This document shows positions 27,240-36,391 of a DNA stretch of 64,000 nt, one piece after another. A program made the position numbers and the translations under genes. The notes under the pieces were generated by a model that saw nothing but the letters and a program-made list of their open reading frames with translations, had not been told where the DNA came from and did no database searches. Position 1 is the first letter of the stretch. The number at the start of each line of letters is the position of its first letter. Origin of the DNA: Acetobacter musti (GTDB lineage: Bacteria; Pseudomonadota; Alphaproteobacteria; Acetobacterales; Acetobacteraceae); contig NZ_WOTB01000002.1 in NCBI RefSeq assembly GCF_011516835.1, positions 1 to 64,000 of the forward strand. Reading direction: 5' to 3'.

Positions 27240-28406
27240 ATGGTTCTTTCTATGTCCGGCTGGCCCTGCCGTCTTCTGCCTGTTGTTGCCATTCCTGTTC
27301 GTGATGAGGAGGACCGTATCGCAAAGTGCCTGCAGGCGCTCGCACGGCAGGAAAGGGCATCTGTCCATCATGTTGTCCTGCTGCTGAACAACTGCACCGA
27401 CGCGACGCAGACTGTGACTGAAGGAATCGCTTCATCTCTGCCATTCGGGCTGACGGCTGCGGAGCGGACATATCCGCCGGAACTGGCACATGCGGGAACG
27501 GCGCGGCGTGAGGGCATGGAGATCGCGGCGGCAATAGCCGGGCCGGATGGTTTGCTCTTCACAACGGATGCGGACGGTGTCGTGGCGCCGGACTGGCTGG
27601 TGCGCAATCTGGATGCATTCAGCACCGGGGTAACTGCAGTTTGCGGACGAGCGGTGATTGATCCGGTCGAAGCACGGGCGATCCCTGCCAGTCTCCATGC
27701 TGATGACATGGCTGAAATGGCTTACGGCACCGCTCTGGACCGGATTCATGCGCTGGTCGATCCTGATCCCGCAGACCCATGGCCACGTCACACGGAACAT
27801 TCCGGAGCCAGTATTGCGGTGACGGTGGCTGCCTGGCAGAAGGCGGGAGGGATTCCGGCTTTGTCATCCGGAGAGGATCGGGGATTTATCGCGGCTTTGC
27901 GACGGGTGGATACGTTGGTCCGGCACGCGCCGGATGTCGTGGTAACGGTGTCCGGAAGAACCGAGGGGCGTGCGAAGGGCGGAATGGCGGAAACCATGGC
28001 CCGCAGAATGCGGCAGCAGGATGAGATGCTTGATGATGCGCTGGAGCCGGCCGTGCTGTGTCTGCGCCGGGCGCAGGCGCGGGCCTGGCTGAAATCGGTC
28101 TGGAAACCAGGTTCCTGGACGGATGAGGTGATCGACAGCATACGCGGGCTGGCGGCATTTCTGGCGCTTCCGTTTGTGGAGGTGCTGGCGCAGACGGAGA
28201 CGGCTTATTTTGGACAGGCCTGGGAGACGCTTGAGCGGGTGAGCCCGTTGTTACGGCGACAGATGGTTCGTCGTGGTGACCTGACACGGCATCACGCTGA
28301 GGCGGAGGCGATCGTGAGAGATCTGCTCATACGCGATATTATGCCGACGCCGTTGCGTTGCCGGAAGGCGTCCGTTGCCCTTCCGGCAGATGAGGCGGTC
28401 AGATAA
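27240..28406 (+). CDS. Glycosyltransferase family 2 protein
   Basis: About 388 residues. GT-A fold: LPVVAIPVRDEEDRIAKCLQALARQ (start of the Rossmann-like domain), LLLNNCTDATQT, and DxD in FTTDADGVVAPDWL, then HTEHSGASIAVTVAAWQKAGGIP with the ED pair SSGEDRGFIAAL that supplies the catalytic base. It has no membrane helix, so it works in the cytoplasm. The start is uncertain: ATGs at 27174, 27240 and 27252 are all in frame, and none has a strong ribosome site. Its 3' end overlaps the end of the NodS-like gene by 8 bases, tail to tail. The three facing genes encode methyltransferase, deacetylase and acyl-CoA-dehydrogenase-like proteins; a shared glycolipid-like product is inferred. Confidence 0.83.
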   Translation: MVLSMSGWPCRLLPVVAIPVRDEEDRIAKCLQALARQERASVHHVVLLLNNCTDATQTVTEGIASSLPFGLTAAERTYPPELAHAGTARREGMEIAAAIAGPDGLLFTTDADGVVAPDWLVRNLDAFSTGVTAVCGRAVIDPVEARAIPASLHADDMAEMAYGTALDRIHALVDPDPADPWPRHTEHSGASIAVTVAAWQKAGGIPALSSGEDRGFIAALRRVDTLVRHAPDVVVTVSGRTEGRAKGGMAETMARRMRQQDEMLDDALEPAVLCLRRAQARAWLKSVWKPGSWTDEVIDSIRGLAAFLALPFVEVLAQTETAYFGQAWETLERVSPLLRRQMVRRGDLTRHHAEAEAIVRDLLIRDIMPTPLRCRKASVALPADEAVR

Positions 28407-28983
28407 GACGGTCAAAACGGCAGGTTTCCTGGCGTTCAGTCGGGCACGCAGTCAGGCCATGCCCGCAGCAGGTCGCGATGAAAAGATCAGCGGCGCTGTC
28501 TCCGGTGCAGGGGGTATTGGTCTCGCCAGTCCAGTTCACGAGAATGATCGGGGTGCCGCAGATGCGGACAGCGAGGCAGTGCTGAGCGAGGCGGGTGATG
28601 TCGGCCGGAGTAAGAAAATAGAGCAGTTCTGAAATCAGGATGAGATCGCAGCTTTCCGGTGGAAGCGCCGGGAACTCGTCCGGAAGTCTGGCGCGCAGGA
28701 AATTCACATTTGGGAGGCCGGTGCAGCGCTCGCGGGCGCGGGTGAGGGCGGCATCTGCGATATCTATGGCGAGCAGATGACCGCAGCGTTGTGCAAGGGT
28801 GGCAGTCAGGACGCCGATGGAACAGCCAAGTTCAAGTGCATTTCTGAACGGGCCGGGACCTGTATGAGAGAGGGTGGCGGCATATTTGCTGTGTTCATAA
28901 GGGCTGGTCTCGAATCCCCACGGATCGGGGTTCTGTTCATAGAGCTGCTCGAAAACGGCGCGGGACCAGGAATTTTCGCTCAT
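28399..28983 (-). CDS. NodS-like SAM-dependent methyltransferase
   Basis: 194 residues. The opening FEQLYEQNPDPWGFETSPYEHSKYAATL and the SAM loop ALELGCSIGVLTATLA, followed by LLAIDIADAALTRARERC and CDLILISELLYFLTPAD, match the NodS family, which N-methylates the deacetylated glucosamine end of Nod-factor oligosaccharides. Length is normal for the family. ATG 28983 overlaps the stop of the PIG-L gene as ATGA, so both are translated together. Methylation of an amino sugar freed by the neighbouring deacetylase is a reasonable inference. The family also contains generic methyltransferases. Confidence 0.85.
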   Translation of the reverse strand: MSENSWSRAVFEQLYEQNPDPWGFETSPYEHSKYAATLSHTGPGPFRNALELGCSIGVLTATLAQRCGHLLAIDIADAALTRARERCTGLPNVNFLRARLPDEFPALPPESCDLILISELLYFLTPADITRLAQHCLAVRICGTPIILVNWTGETNTPCTGDSAADLFIATCCGHGLTACPTERQETCRFDRLI

Positions 28984-29708
28984 GGCTGGAGAAAGACCTC
29001 ATAAGGTGCGTCGAAGACGGCAAGAAGTGGTTCCGGAAGGCGGAAGGTCTCCCGGGCATCGGTGATGAGGTCTCCGTACTGGCTTTCATGCAGATGAATG
29101 GCACGGGCCTTGAGGGCGCGGAACGGCGTGATGTCGAGACGGAAGCCTTCGGGATATGTTGTGTCGAGATCTGTATCGGCCGGAATCAGCCAGCCCCAGA
29201 CCGGATAGGCGAGGAGAGGCAGACTGAGTTCGTCGCTCACGGCGACGGCCATTTTCCATGCGGATTCATGATCGCAATGCGGGTCGTGCCGCCATGGAGC
29301 GAGGATGGTGCGGCACTCTGTGGTACGGGCGAGTTTGGCGAGATGATGAACAGCGTGATCGAAATCCGGACCGTCATGCGGGGCAGCGGTGTCACGCAGG
29401 CGCAGAAAGACGAGATGATGATCGGGCAGGCCCAGACAGGCGGTAGCGTTGCGGGCTTCCTGTTCGCGCTGCGCCCGGAGGCGGTGCGCGGGCCAGGTTT
29501 TCGAGCCGGGATGTGAGCCGGTGCCATCGGTCATGATAACCACGACGGGCGGCCGCCCGGCGGCGCAGAGGGAGGCGATGAGACCGCCACATCCGAGGCT
29601 TTCATCATCGGCGTGGGGAGCGAGGATCAGAGCAGCACCAGGAGCGATATCGTTGAGAGTGCCGGTCGGCAGCACGCGAAAGGCGGCCTGAATATCCCCG
29701 GCTTTCAT
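28980..29708 (-). CDS. PIG-L family N-deacetylase
   Basis: 242 residues, LmbE/PIG-L fold. The zinc site is intact: ALILAPHADDESLGCGGLIA (PHxDDE, with the base Asp) and the later WRHDPHCDHESAW (HPDH-type His). Enzymes of this fold remove acetyl groups from GlcNAc-containing molecules such as GlcNAc-PI, GlcNAc-Ins or bacillithiol precursors. ATG 29708 overlaps the stop of the acyl-CoA-dehydrogenase-like gene (ATGA), and its own stop overlaps the start of the NodS-like gene. It is thus the middle member of a tightly coupled trio. Cytoplasmic: no signal peptide. Confidence 0.9.
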   Translation of the reverse strand: MKAGDIQAAFRVLPTGTLNDIAPGAALILAPHADDESLGCGGLIASLCAAGRPPVVVIMTDGTGSHPGSKTWPAHRLRAQREQEARNATACLGLPDHHLVFLRLRDTAAPHDGPDFDHAVHHLAKLARTTECRTILAPWRHDPHCDHESAWKMAVAVSDELSLPLLAYPVWGWLIPADTDLDTTYPEGFRLDITPFRALKARAIHLHESQYGDLITDARETFRLPEPLLAVFDAPYEVFLQP

Positions 29709-30799
29709 GGTTGCGGGAGATCGCGGCGAATGAAAGTGGCGGCTGCTTCGGCAAGGGTTTCGTCCGGAGCTGGCTGACGGAGATAGGTGGCGAGGTCGCG
29801 CATGATGCGTTCCACGACATTGGTTCTGATAAAGGCGGCGAGACCGAGGCCGCGCTGGGTGAGTTCGATGACGTCAAGCCCGGCGCGTTCGACAGCCATC
29901 CGGGCGAGGTTGACGGTCCCGGCGATGTCGGCAGGCGGAATGACATCGTCGTCAGAGACAAGGGCGGCTTTGCAGGTCCAGAGGGCGGCGGTTTCGCGGG
30001 CGATGAGAGCTTCCCCGATGCGGGCTCTCTGATACGGATTTGTATCCCGGCCGCGGGCGATGAGCTGAGCGCGCAGGAGAGTAACGAGCCGGTCAATTCC
30101 GCCGAGAGCGACAGCCATGCCGCGCCAGGCTCCGGCGGAAAATTCAGGCTGGCGGAGGTAATCGCCGGGCGCTCCGATAATTGCTTCGGGCGAGATCCCG
30201 ATCCCGGTGAAATCGAAGCGGCCGGTGCCGGAGCCGCGCATGCCGCAAAGGCCGCCGATGGATGCGGCGGCTTTACGGTTTTTGTCGACCGGGACGATAA
30301 GCATCCGGGTTTCACCGTCCGGGGTTTCGGCGGTGATGAGCGGATGAGTAACGTGCAACGCACCGGAGGCAAAGGCTTTCTCACCTTCGAGGGTGAGTGT
30401 GGTGCCATTGCGGAGAATGTGGACGGGATTAGTGGTTTCGGTGACCCAGATCCCGCAGAGGGCGCCGTCGCGGATATGGGTGGCAAGTTGCCGGAGCTGG
30501 GAAGGAGTGCCATAGCGGGCGACGAGGCGGATGGCGTTGATATGACCTTCAAGAAGGCGACCGAGGGGAAGGCTGGCCTCGCCGGTGAGACGCAGAAGCT
30601 GCATGAGGGCGGTGGCGCCGCCGGGATCGGTGCCAAAGCCGCAGCCGTCGAGGGATTTGGGCAGAGCCGCGGACAGCGCGCCGAAACTGCGGATCAGAGC
30701 CAGACCGGCAACAGGGAAACTGCCGTCGCGGTCATTTTCGGAGGCCTCCGCTTCCAGTTCGGGAAGACAGGCTTTCAGGCTTTCGAACGGAAAATTCAT
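29705..30799 (-). CDS. Acyl-CoA dehydrogenase-like flavoprotein
   Basis: About 364 residues with the acyl-CoA dehydrogenase layout: helical N-terminal domain, beta domain with ALCGIWVTETTNPV and GEKAFASGALHVTHPL, and a C-terminal helical domain (GRDTNPYQRARIGEALIARE; AGLDVIELTQRGLGLAAF; ERIMRDLATYLRQPAPDE). The Glu normally found in the YEGT-type active site is not evident; that region reads GLAAFIRTNVVERIMRDL. It may therefore act as a flavin monooxygenase or other oxidase of this fold rather than a dehydrogenase. The start is uncertain (30799 or 30823). It is the first gene of a trio coupled by ATGA overlaps with PIG-L and NodS-like genes. Confidence 0.8.
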   Translation of the reverse strand: MNFPFESLKACLPELEAEASENDRDGSFPVAGLALIRSFGALSAALPKSLDGCGFGTDPGGATALMQLLRLTGEASLPLGRLLEGHINAIRLVARYGTPSQLRQLATHIRDGALCGIWVTETTNPVHILRNGTTLTLEGEKAFASGALHVTHPLITAETPDGETRMLIVPVDKNRKAAASIGGLCGMRGSGTGRFDFTGIGISPEAIIGAPGDYLRQPEFSAGAWRGMAVALGGIDRLVTLLRAQLIARGRDTNPYQRARIGEALIARETAALWTCKAALVSDDDVIPPADIAGTVNLARMAVERAGLDVIELTQRGLGLAAFIRTNVVERIMRDLATYLRQPAPDETLAEAAATFIRRDLPQP

Positions 30800-30966
30800 T
30801 GCCCCGGCGTGCCTTTCCGACATGGGTGTGTGCCGGTGAGAAGCGTGCAAAGGGGGTGCGGGTTGCGCGAGACGCAAAAAATGCCGACCGGAGCGCAGGT
30901 CCGGTGACTGTGGCAGCGATGTTTTCTGCTTCAGTGAAGAATCCGGTTAACGCCCCGGACGCAGGA

Positions 30967-31437
30967 TCAGTCCATGCTGGTTTTCGCGATGTCGATCCAT
31001 TCGGCGCCGGTAAGTTCGGCGAGACGGACAGGAGACAGTTTTACGGCGCTGTTGACAGATCCGGCAGCCGGCCAGACTTCATCCCATGCTTTCAGAGAAG
31101 TGTCACAACAGATACGGACCGATGTGGGGAGACCGAAGGGGCAGACGCCGCCGACAGGATGACTGGTGAGTGCGAGCACATCTTCCGACGAGAGCATGCG
31201 GGGACGGCTGCCGAACGTGTCTCTGGTCTTGCGATTATCGAGGCGGGCCGTTCCGGCCATGACGACGAGAACACGTTCTTCGCCGATTTTCATGGCGAGA
31301 GTTTTAGCGATCTGGCCTTTTTCGACACCGAGAGTCTGCGCGGCCTCAGCGACCGTGGCAGTGCTTTCATCGCGGATAACGGGGATTATATCAGGGGCAT
31401 GCACTTTGAAAAATTCGATTACGGATTTGAGAGACAT
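30967..31437 (-). CDS. YbaK/EbsC family aminoacyl-tRNA deacylase
   Basis: 156 residues of the YbaK/ProX fold: SLKSVIEFFKVHAPD, ATVAEAAQTLGVEKGQIAKTLAMKI with the conserved catalytic Lys, RVLVVMAGTARLDNRKTRDTFG, and VGGVCPFGLPTSVRICCDTSL, where GGVCPFG is the family hallmark. Such proteins clear mischarged Cys- or Ala-tRNA(Pro). ATG 31437 has AGGGA 8 bases before it. It is a single gene. The family is clear; which mischarged tRNA is handled is not. Confidence 0.9.
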   Translation of the reverse strand: MSLKSVIEFFKVHAPDIIPVIRDESTATVAEAAQTLGVEKGQIAKTLAMKIGEERVLVVMAGTARLDNRKTRDTFGSRPRMLSSEDVLALTSHPVGGVCPFGLPTSVRICCDTSLKAWDEVWPAAGSVNSAVKLSPVRLAELTGAEWIDIAKTSMD

Positions 31438-31603
31438 CGGGCTTCCCTGGAGATACTGGCGGCATGAATGCTTAACCTTCCGGCATGGATATTTTGAAGC
31501 CGATGTCGTCTGTTACGTTTGGCTTCTGCCAGGAAAACAGAGAAATGGCTTCACTGCTCCCCCGATTTCTTTGCCGTATGGCGTAACGCACTGACAAGAC
31601 GGA

Positions 31604-32800
31604 TCAGGAGAGGCCAGCACCCTGAGTTTCGAGGATAAGGCGAAACAGATGGGGGCCGCAGCACATATAGAGTTCGTTGCGCTTGAGACCGCCAAAGGTA
31701 AGGTTTGAGCAGCCATAGGGAAGCCGGATACGGCCAATGAGTGTCCCGGCGGGATTATAGCAGAAGACGCCGGCCGCACCGAATGAACCTGACGCACCAC
31801 ACCAGAGGTTTCCGAACACGTCGGCACGCATGCCGTCCGGTGTCAGATGGTGGCCCTCTAACGTCATGGCGGCGAACAGGCGGCGGTTTGCCGGACGTCC
31901 GTCGATCATGTCAAACGCATAGATGACGCTTTGTCCTTTGGTTCCTGTCTGTCCGGGGTCCGGCACGCAGGAGATGACATAGAGAGTTTTCAGATCCGGT
32001 GAAAAACACAGGCCATTCGGGCTGGGGACGGCGGTCTGCGAAAGAACGGCCTGGACGGAGCCGGTTCCGGCGTCGACGCGAAAAGTGTGGTCCTCCTGGC
32101 GCTCATGCGCGGCGAATTGCGGCGGGAGTTCAGAGCCGATACGCCAGCGAAGTTTCCCTGCGGAATTCGTGCCTTTGCCCGGAGCGTCGGGATGACCTTC
32201 GATGAGGGTATCGCCGTAGGAGGGATCGGTAAACCAGATGCTGCCATCCTCAGGATGGACGATGACGTCATTGGGAGAATTGAGCGGTTTTCCGTTATAG
32301 CTGTCGGCGACAATGTGGCAGCTGCCATCGTGCTCCCATCGGATGACGCGGCGCATATCGTGTTCGCAGGTGATGACGCGGCCTTCGGTATCGAGGGTAT
32401 TGCCGTTGCTGTGGTAACTTTCGCGCCGGTAGACGGAGAGAGAGCCTTCACCGGCGCCGTCGGGCGGAATGAAGCGATATTGTTCGCTGCGGATGGTATC
32501 GCTGAGGAGCAGGATGCGGGCTTCGCTGAGCCAGGCAGGACCTTCGAGCCATCCGCCACCGGTGAGAACGCGCTGGATGCTGGTTCCTGAGAAGGTGAGA
32601 TCTTTAAAAGAAGGATCGAGAGAGATGACGTCCGGGTCGGGAAGGTATCCCGTGGGAGCCACTCCGCTCCAGCTGCGTGGGGGCTGTGTTGTGACATCCG
32701 GAGGCTTACTTCCGGAGGCTGCGAATGCTGTAGTCCGGATCTGACTGGCGATGACAGTGCTGAGTGCGCCGGTAACAAAGGCGCGTCGTCCTGAAAACAT
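31604..32800 (-). CDS. SMP-30/gluconolactonase family protein with Tat signal
   Basis: 398 residues. A twin-arginine signal (SGRRAFVTGALSTVIASQ...AFAA) sends the folded protein to the periplasm. The beta-propeller shows GGGWLEGPAWL (metal-binding Glu), YHSNGNTLDTEGRVITCEH, LNSPNDVIVHPEDGSIWFTDPSYG (Asn-Asp metal ligands) and SPNGLCFSPDLKTLYV. These are the landmarks of calcium- or zinc-dependent lactonases. Acetic acid bacteria oxidise sugars in the periplasm and release aldonolactones there, so lactone opening is a fitting task. The physiological lactone is inferred. No partner gene is adjacent in an operon. Confidence 0.88.
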   Translation of the reverse strand: MFSGRRAFVTGALSTVIASQIRTTAFAASGSKPPDVTTQPPRSWSGVAPTGYLPDPDVISLDPSFKDLTFSGTSIQRVLTGGGWLEGPAWLSEARILLLSDTIRSEQYRFIPPDGAGEGSLSVYRRESYHSNGNTLDTEGRVITCEHDMRRVIRWEHDGSCHIVADSYNGKPLNSPNDVIVHPEDGSIWFTDPSYGDTLIEGHPDAPGKGTNSAGKLRWRIGSELPPQFAAHERQEDHTFRVDAGTGSVQAVLSQTAVPSPNGLCFSPDLKTLYVISCVPDPGQTGTKGQSVIYAFDMIDGRPANRRLFAAMTLEGHHLTPDGMRADVFGNLWCGASGSFGAAGVFCYNPAGTLIGRIRLPYGCSNLTFGGLKRNELYMCCGPHLFRLILETQGAGLS

Positions 32801-32938
32801 GGTCCTGCGACTCTCCGGTCCGTGGCGGGCAAACTGATTTCTGTCACAATAATTCCGACCGTTATCTGATACGGCGGGATGACGGACAACAAAAATCTGT
32901 GACCCTGGCGTCCGGATCTGCTGCGCCGGTGTGTCTGA

Positions 32939-34438
32939 TTATCGTTGCGATGTCATAGTGATTTCAGCCGGACGGGTAGCTGCCCGTTTCTGGTTGAGCA
33001 ACGGATAGAGCAGCATGGCGCAGAGGCTGCCGACAAACCATGAGATGCCAGGGAAGTCCGCGAAAATGGGCAGGAAGACGGTAAGATTGGCGAACAGAGC
33101 CGAGAGCCCGAGACTGAGCAGGGCCGGTCGGTTGACGCCGTTTTTGTACCAGTAACGGCCTTTGGATGAAAAGGAATAGAGGTCGGGAACTGAAATTGAG
33201 CGGTGGCTGATAAGAAAGTAATCGGCGATGATAATGCCGTAAAAGGGACCGATAAGACTGGCGAGAAAATCCAGTGTGAGATGCATGGCGGCAGGACTGT
33301 TGTAAAGATTCCATGGCGTCATGAAGACCGAGAGAAAGGCCGCGGCCAGCCCGGCGGCGCGCCAGCTGATTTTGTCCGGTGCGAGATTGGAGAAATCGAA
33401 AGACGCCGAAACGAAATTAACGACGACGTTGATGCCTGCAGTAGCAATCATGAAGGCGAGAATCGCGATAACGATGACGGTGGTGTTGTCGGTTCTGGCC
33501 ACGGTTTCGACGGGATCGGCGATACGAATGCCGAAAGCAGGAACTGTCAGGGCGATGGTCGTCAAAGTGAGAGCGGTAAAGGCGAGAAAGTTGACGGGCA
33601 GGCCCCAGAAATTGCCGTGACGGATAGCGTCCGGGCTTTTCCCGTAACGGGCAAAGTCGCCGAAATTGAGCATAGGTGCTGAAAAATAGGAGACTGTCAG
33701 TGTTACGGTCGGGAGGATGGCCATAATGGTATCGTGCAGTGAAGAGCCGGCGGTGGTGAATGTCATACTATCGATGACGGAATGCAGGCCGGTGGTGAAG
33801 CCGACGCGCTGCAGAAGGTAAAGATCAAGGGCGAGCATGACGACGTAGATGAGCGGCCCGGCCCATTCGGTAAAATGTCTGATGGCATCAATGCCGCGCC
33901 AGAAAACGGCTGCCTGTACGAGCCAGAGAGCAAGAAAAGCGGCCCAGCCGAGGGTGGAGAGACCGGCGAGACCATGCTGTGTGAGATCGGCCCACGGAGT
34001 GAAGGACGGCGCGGATTTGAGGATGAGGACGACGAGCGCGTTCGAGGCGAGCCAGGTCTGGATGCCGTACCAGCAGATGGCGATCACACCACGGACAAAG
34101 GCGGGAATGAGCGCGCCTTTTACGCCGAAAGACGCGCGGCAGACGACCGGAAACGGTGTTCCGGTCTGCTGGCTGGGGATGGCGACCAGATTGCAGAGCA
34201 TCTGCACGATGATGATGCCGATAATGAGCCCTGCGGCGACAGCCATGCCGGGAAGATCGCCGGCGAAAAGATTGCCGAGCGTGACATAGGTGCCAACGCT
34301 GTGGACATCCGACATCCAGAAAGAGAGATAGTCGAACCAGGACCAGTTGCGATCCTGTGTGGGCAGAAGAGCGCTGTTGGAAAGACGCGGATCGGCGGCA
34401 GCGGGCCCGATGTCGGAAAACGGAGCGGCCTCGGGCAT
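32939..34438 (-). CDS. NCS1 family nucleobase/hydantoin-type cation symporter
   Basis: 499 residues with 12 membrane helices. Signatures: NWSWFDYLSFWMSDVHSVGTYVTLGNLF (TM1 region, usually NxDL...W), IPSQQTGTPFPVVCRASFGVKGALIPAFVRGVIAICWYGIQTWL (TM2-3) and APMLNFGDFARYGKS (conserved SxNFGDFxRY). The family carries purines, pyrimidines, allantoin or hydantoins with Na+ or H+. It is the last gene of a four-gene operon (receptor, dioxygenase, dioxygenase, permease); its ATG shares one base with the stop of the preceding gene (TGATG). It should move the operon's substrate across the inner membrane after receptor uptake. The exact base is not readable from sequence. Confidence 0.9.
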   Translation of the reverse strand: MPEAAPFSDIGPAAADPRLSNSALLPTQDRNWSWFDYLSFWMSDVHSVGTYVTLGNLFAGDLPGMAVAAGLIIGIIIVQMLCNLVAIPSQQTGTPFPVVCRASFGVKGALIPAFVRGVIAICWYGIQTWLASNALVVLILKSAPSFTPWADLTQHGLAGLSTLGWAAFLALWLVQAAVFWRGIDAIRHFTEWAGPLIYVVMLALDLYLLQRVGFTTGLHSVIDSMTFTTAGSSLHDTIMAILPTVTLTVSYFSAPMLNFGDFARYGKSPDAIRHGNFWGLPVNFLAFTALTLTTIALTVPAFGIRIADPVETVARTDNTTVIVIAILAFMIATAGINVVVNFVSASFDFSNLAPDKISWRAAGLAAAFLSVFMTPWNLYNSPAAMHLTLDFLASLIGPFYGIIIADYFLISHRSISVPDLYSFSSKGRYWYKNGVNRPALLSLGLSALFANLTVFLPIFADFPGISWFVGSLCAMLLYPLLNQKRAATRPAEITMTSQR

Positions 34439-35385
34439 CAGGCGGACTTTCCTGCCATGTGGCGATAATTGTTGCGGTTGAACCAGGCCATGTATTCAGC
34501 CGGCGTGAGTGGCGGATAGCCTTCCGGACGTTCCGGCATTTCGCATCTTGGAAGACAGGTCATGCGATAATCCGGGTCCGGATGGAAAAAGAACGGAATG
34601 GCGTAACGGTCCTGCGCCGTGGCGTTGCTGGCGCGATGCGGCGTTGCGATGAAACGGTCATTCGTCCAGCGGCGCAGCATGTCGCCGGTGTTGACGAGAA
34701 GCGTTCCGGGGAGCGAGGGAGCGTCCGCCCATTCCCCGTTCCGCAGCCGGAGCTGCAGTCCCGGCACGGGGTTTTGCGCAAGCAGGGTGATGAAACTGGA
34801 ATCTACATGCGGAGCGATACCGTATTCGTCCGGCTGATACCGGGCCGGCGGATAATGGGTCAGGCGCAGCGTGGTCATGGGATTTCTGAAAGCCGGCGCA
34901 AAGGCGGCTGCAGGCAGGTGCAGGGCGCGTGCATAAAGGGGCAGCAGGGCGAGAGACAGAGTCAGAAACGCCCGGTAAAGAGCGATGACCGCCGGCCGGA
35001 AGGCAGGGAATTCGGGAATGTCCGGGCAGGGAATGGCGCCGTCGGGCCGGATCTCCCCGATGAAGAAGGCGGCGTTCCGGTCGGAGCGGTTTTTCGCTGA
35101 CAGATCAGGCGACGTTGTGAAGGTCGCGCCGCCCTGGCTGAGATAGCCTTCCATGGCGTCATTGACCGGCCAGCGGTTTTTGACCGCATCGGGCAGAGCG
35201 TGGAACGCTTCGGCGGCGGCAAAACCGTCACTGATCTGTTCGGCGGGGATGCCATGTCCGCGCATGAACACGAAGCCGGTTTCTTCGGAGGCGGTGCGCA
35301 GTGCGGCAGCTGTTTCCTCCAGCGCATCCGGATCGCCTGACAGGGCGGCGGCGATGTCCAGAACGGGGATGGGGCCGGCGCTCAT
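34438..35385 (-). CDS. Isopenicillin N synthase-like Fe(II)/2OG dioxygenase
   Basis: About 315 residues. The N-terminal DIOX_N part begins IPVLDIAAALSGD, with TGFVFMRGHGIP. The catalytic domain has HxD in YGIAPHVDSSFITLL, GLQLRLRNGEWADAPSLPGTLLVNTGDMLRRWTND, distal His in FIATPHRASNA and the 2OG-binding RYAIPFFFHPDPD. All expected iron and co-substrate residues are present. ATG 35385 overlaps the stop of the sister dioxygenase gene (ATGA). Its likely work is hydroxylation or oxidative opening of the compound brought in by the neighbouring NCS1 permease; thymine 7-hydroxylase shows that such enzymes can act on nucleobases. Substrate is inferred only. Confidence 0.87.
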   Translation of the reverse strand: MSAGPIPVLDIAAALSGDPDALEETAAALRTASEETGFVFMRGHGIPAEQISDGFAAAEAFHALPDAVKNRWPVNDAMEGYLSQGGATFTTSPDLSAKNRSDRNAAFFIGEIRPDGAIPCPDIPEFPAFRPAVIALYRAFLTLSLALLPLYARALHLPAAAFAPAFRNPMTTLRLTHYPPARYQPDEYGIAPHVDSSFITLLAQNPVPGLQLRLRNGEWADAPSLPGTLLVNTGDMLRRWTNDRFIATPHRASNATAQDRYAIPFFFHPDPDYRMTCLPRCEMPERPEGYPPLTPAEYMAWFNRNNYRHMAGKSA

Positions 35386-36367
35386 GGAAGAATGCTCTGC
35401 TGACGGGTGGAAAGCCATTTATGCCGCCAGTGATCGCCATAGGTCGCAGGCGGATAATGCGCGGTCTCGCCGGATGCGATGCAGGCGGGAAGCGGCGCGA
35501 TACGGGCGTCCGGATCGGGCTGATGAAAAAACACGATGCTGTGGCGGCGGGAGCGGCTGCGGTCTGAGGCGGGCGGCGCGACGACCCGATGGGGCGTGGA
35601 GACCCAGCGGTCATTGCTCCAGACGGGCATGATATCGCCGATATTGATGGCGAACTGGCCCGGCTGCGGACTCACATCGACCCAGTTGCCGGAGCGGAGT
35701 TTCGCCTGCAGGCCGCCGGTGGCGTTGTCGGCGGTGAGAATGGTCAGCGAGCCGTAATCGGTATGTGCTCCGCCGCGTGTCGGCGTGGCCAGGGGTGTCT
35801 GGCTCTCGGGATAGCAGATCAGGCGCAGGGCGCTGATGTTCCGGCGGTGAGCGTTGAGGAAGATCTCTTCGGGAATGCTGAGGCCTGAGCGAAGATACGC
35901 AGCAGGGTGCCGGCCAGCGAGAGCATATGGCGGGTGTAGAGCCGGATGGCAGGGGACAGGCCCGGAGGCTGCTCCGGCCAGATATCCGGAGCGAAAAAAT
36001 CGTTCTCCGCTACGGTGTCTTCGGGATGCTCAGGGCCGAAATCGAGCATTTCCTTGGCATCGGGCGCATGAGTGACGGTGCCGGACTCCGCGCCGGCGGC
36101 GAGCGTTTCGCCGAGAAAGGGCGTGTAGCCCCGTGCGATGTGACCGCCCGGTCCCCGGCTTTTCAGCTTCTGTTCGTCAGGGAGGCGGAAGAAACGGCGG
36201 GTTTCCTCAAAGAGCGTGCTGATATCGTGTCCCGGAACCTGATGTCCGGTGATCAGAAAAAACCCGGTTTCACGGCAGGCGCGGTCCGTTTCCGCGGCGA
36301 TGGCGGCGGAGCGGGCACTGTCGGTTCCGTAATGTCCGATATCGATGACGGGAATGGCGTCTGACAT
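35382..36367 (-). pseudogene. Second isopenicillin N synthase-like dioxygenase, frameshifted
   Basis: The first part (36367 to about 35890) gives IPVIDIGHYGTDSARS, TGFFLITGHQVPG and GYTPFLGETLAAGAESG up to LLRIFA. From there the homologous reading moves to the frame ending at 35382: GLSIPEEIFLNAHRRNISALR, HTDYGSLTILTADNATGGLQ, WVDVSPQPGQFAINIGDIM, STPHRVV and RHSIVFFHQPDPD. The break lies in GCTCAGGCCTC near 35889-35893, where one base is missing; 986 bases is one short of 329 codons. Every active-site residue survives across the two frames, so loss is recent or is a sequencing error. It is the second gene of the operon, after the TonB receptor and coupled to the next dioxygenase by an ATGA overlap. 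Confidence 0.85.
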
Positions 36368-36391
36368 GAACGGCTCCTTCCTGACCGGAAC

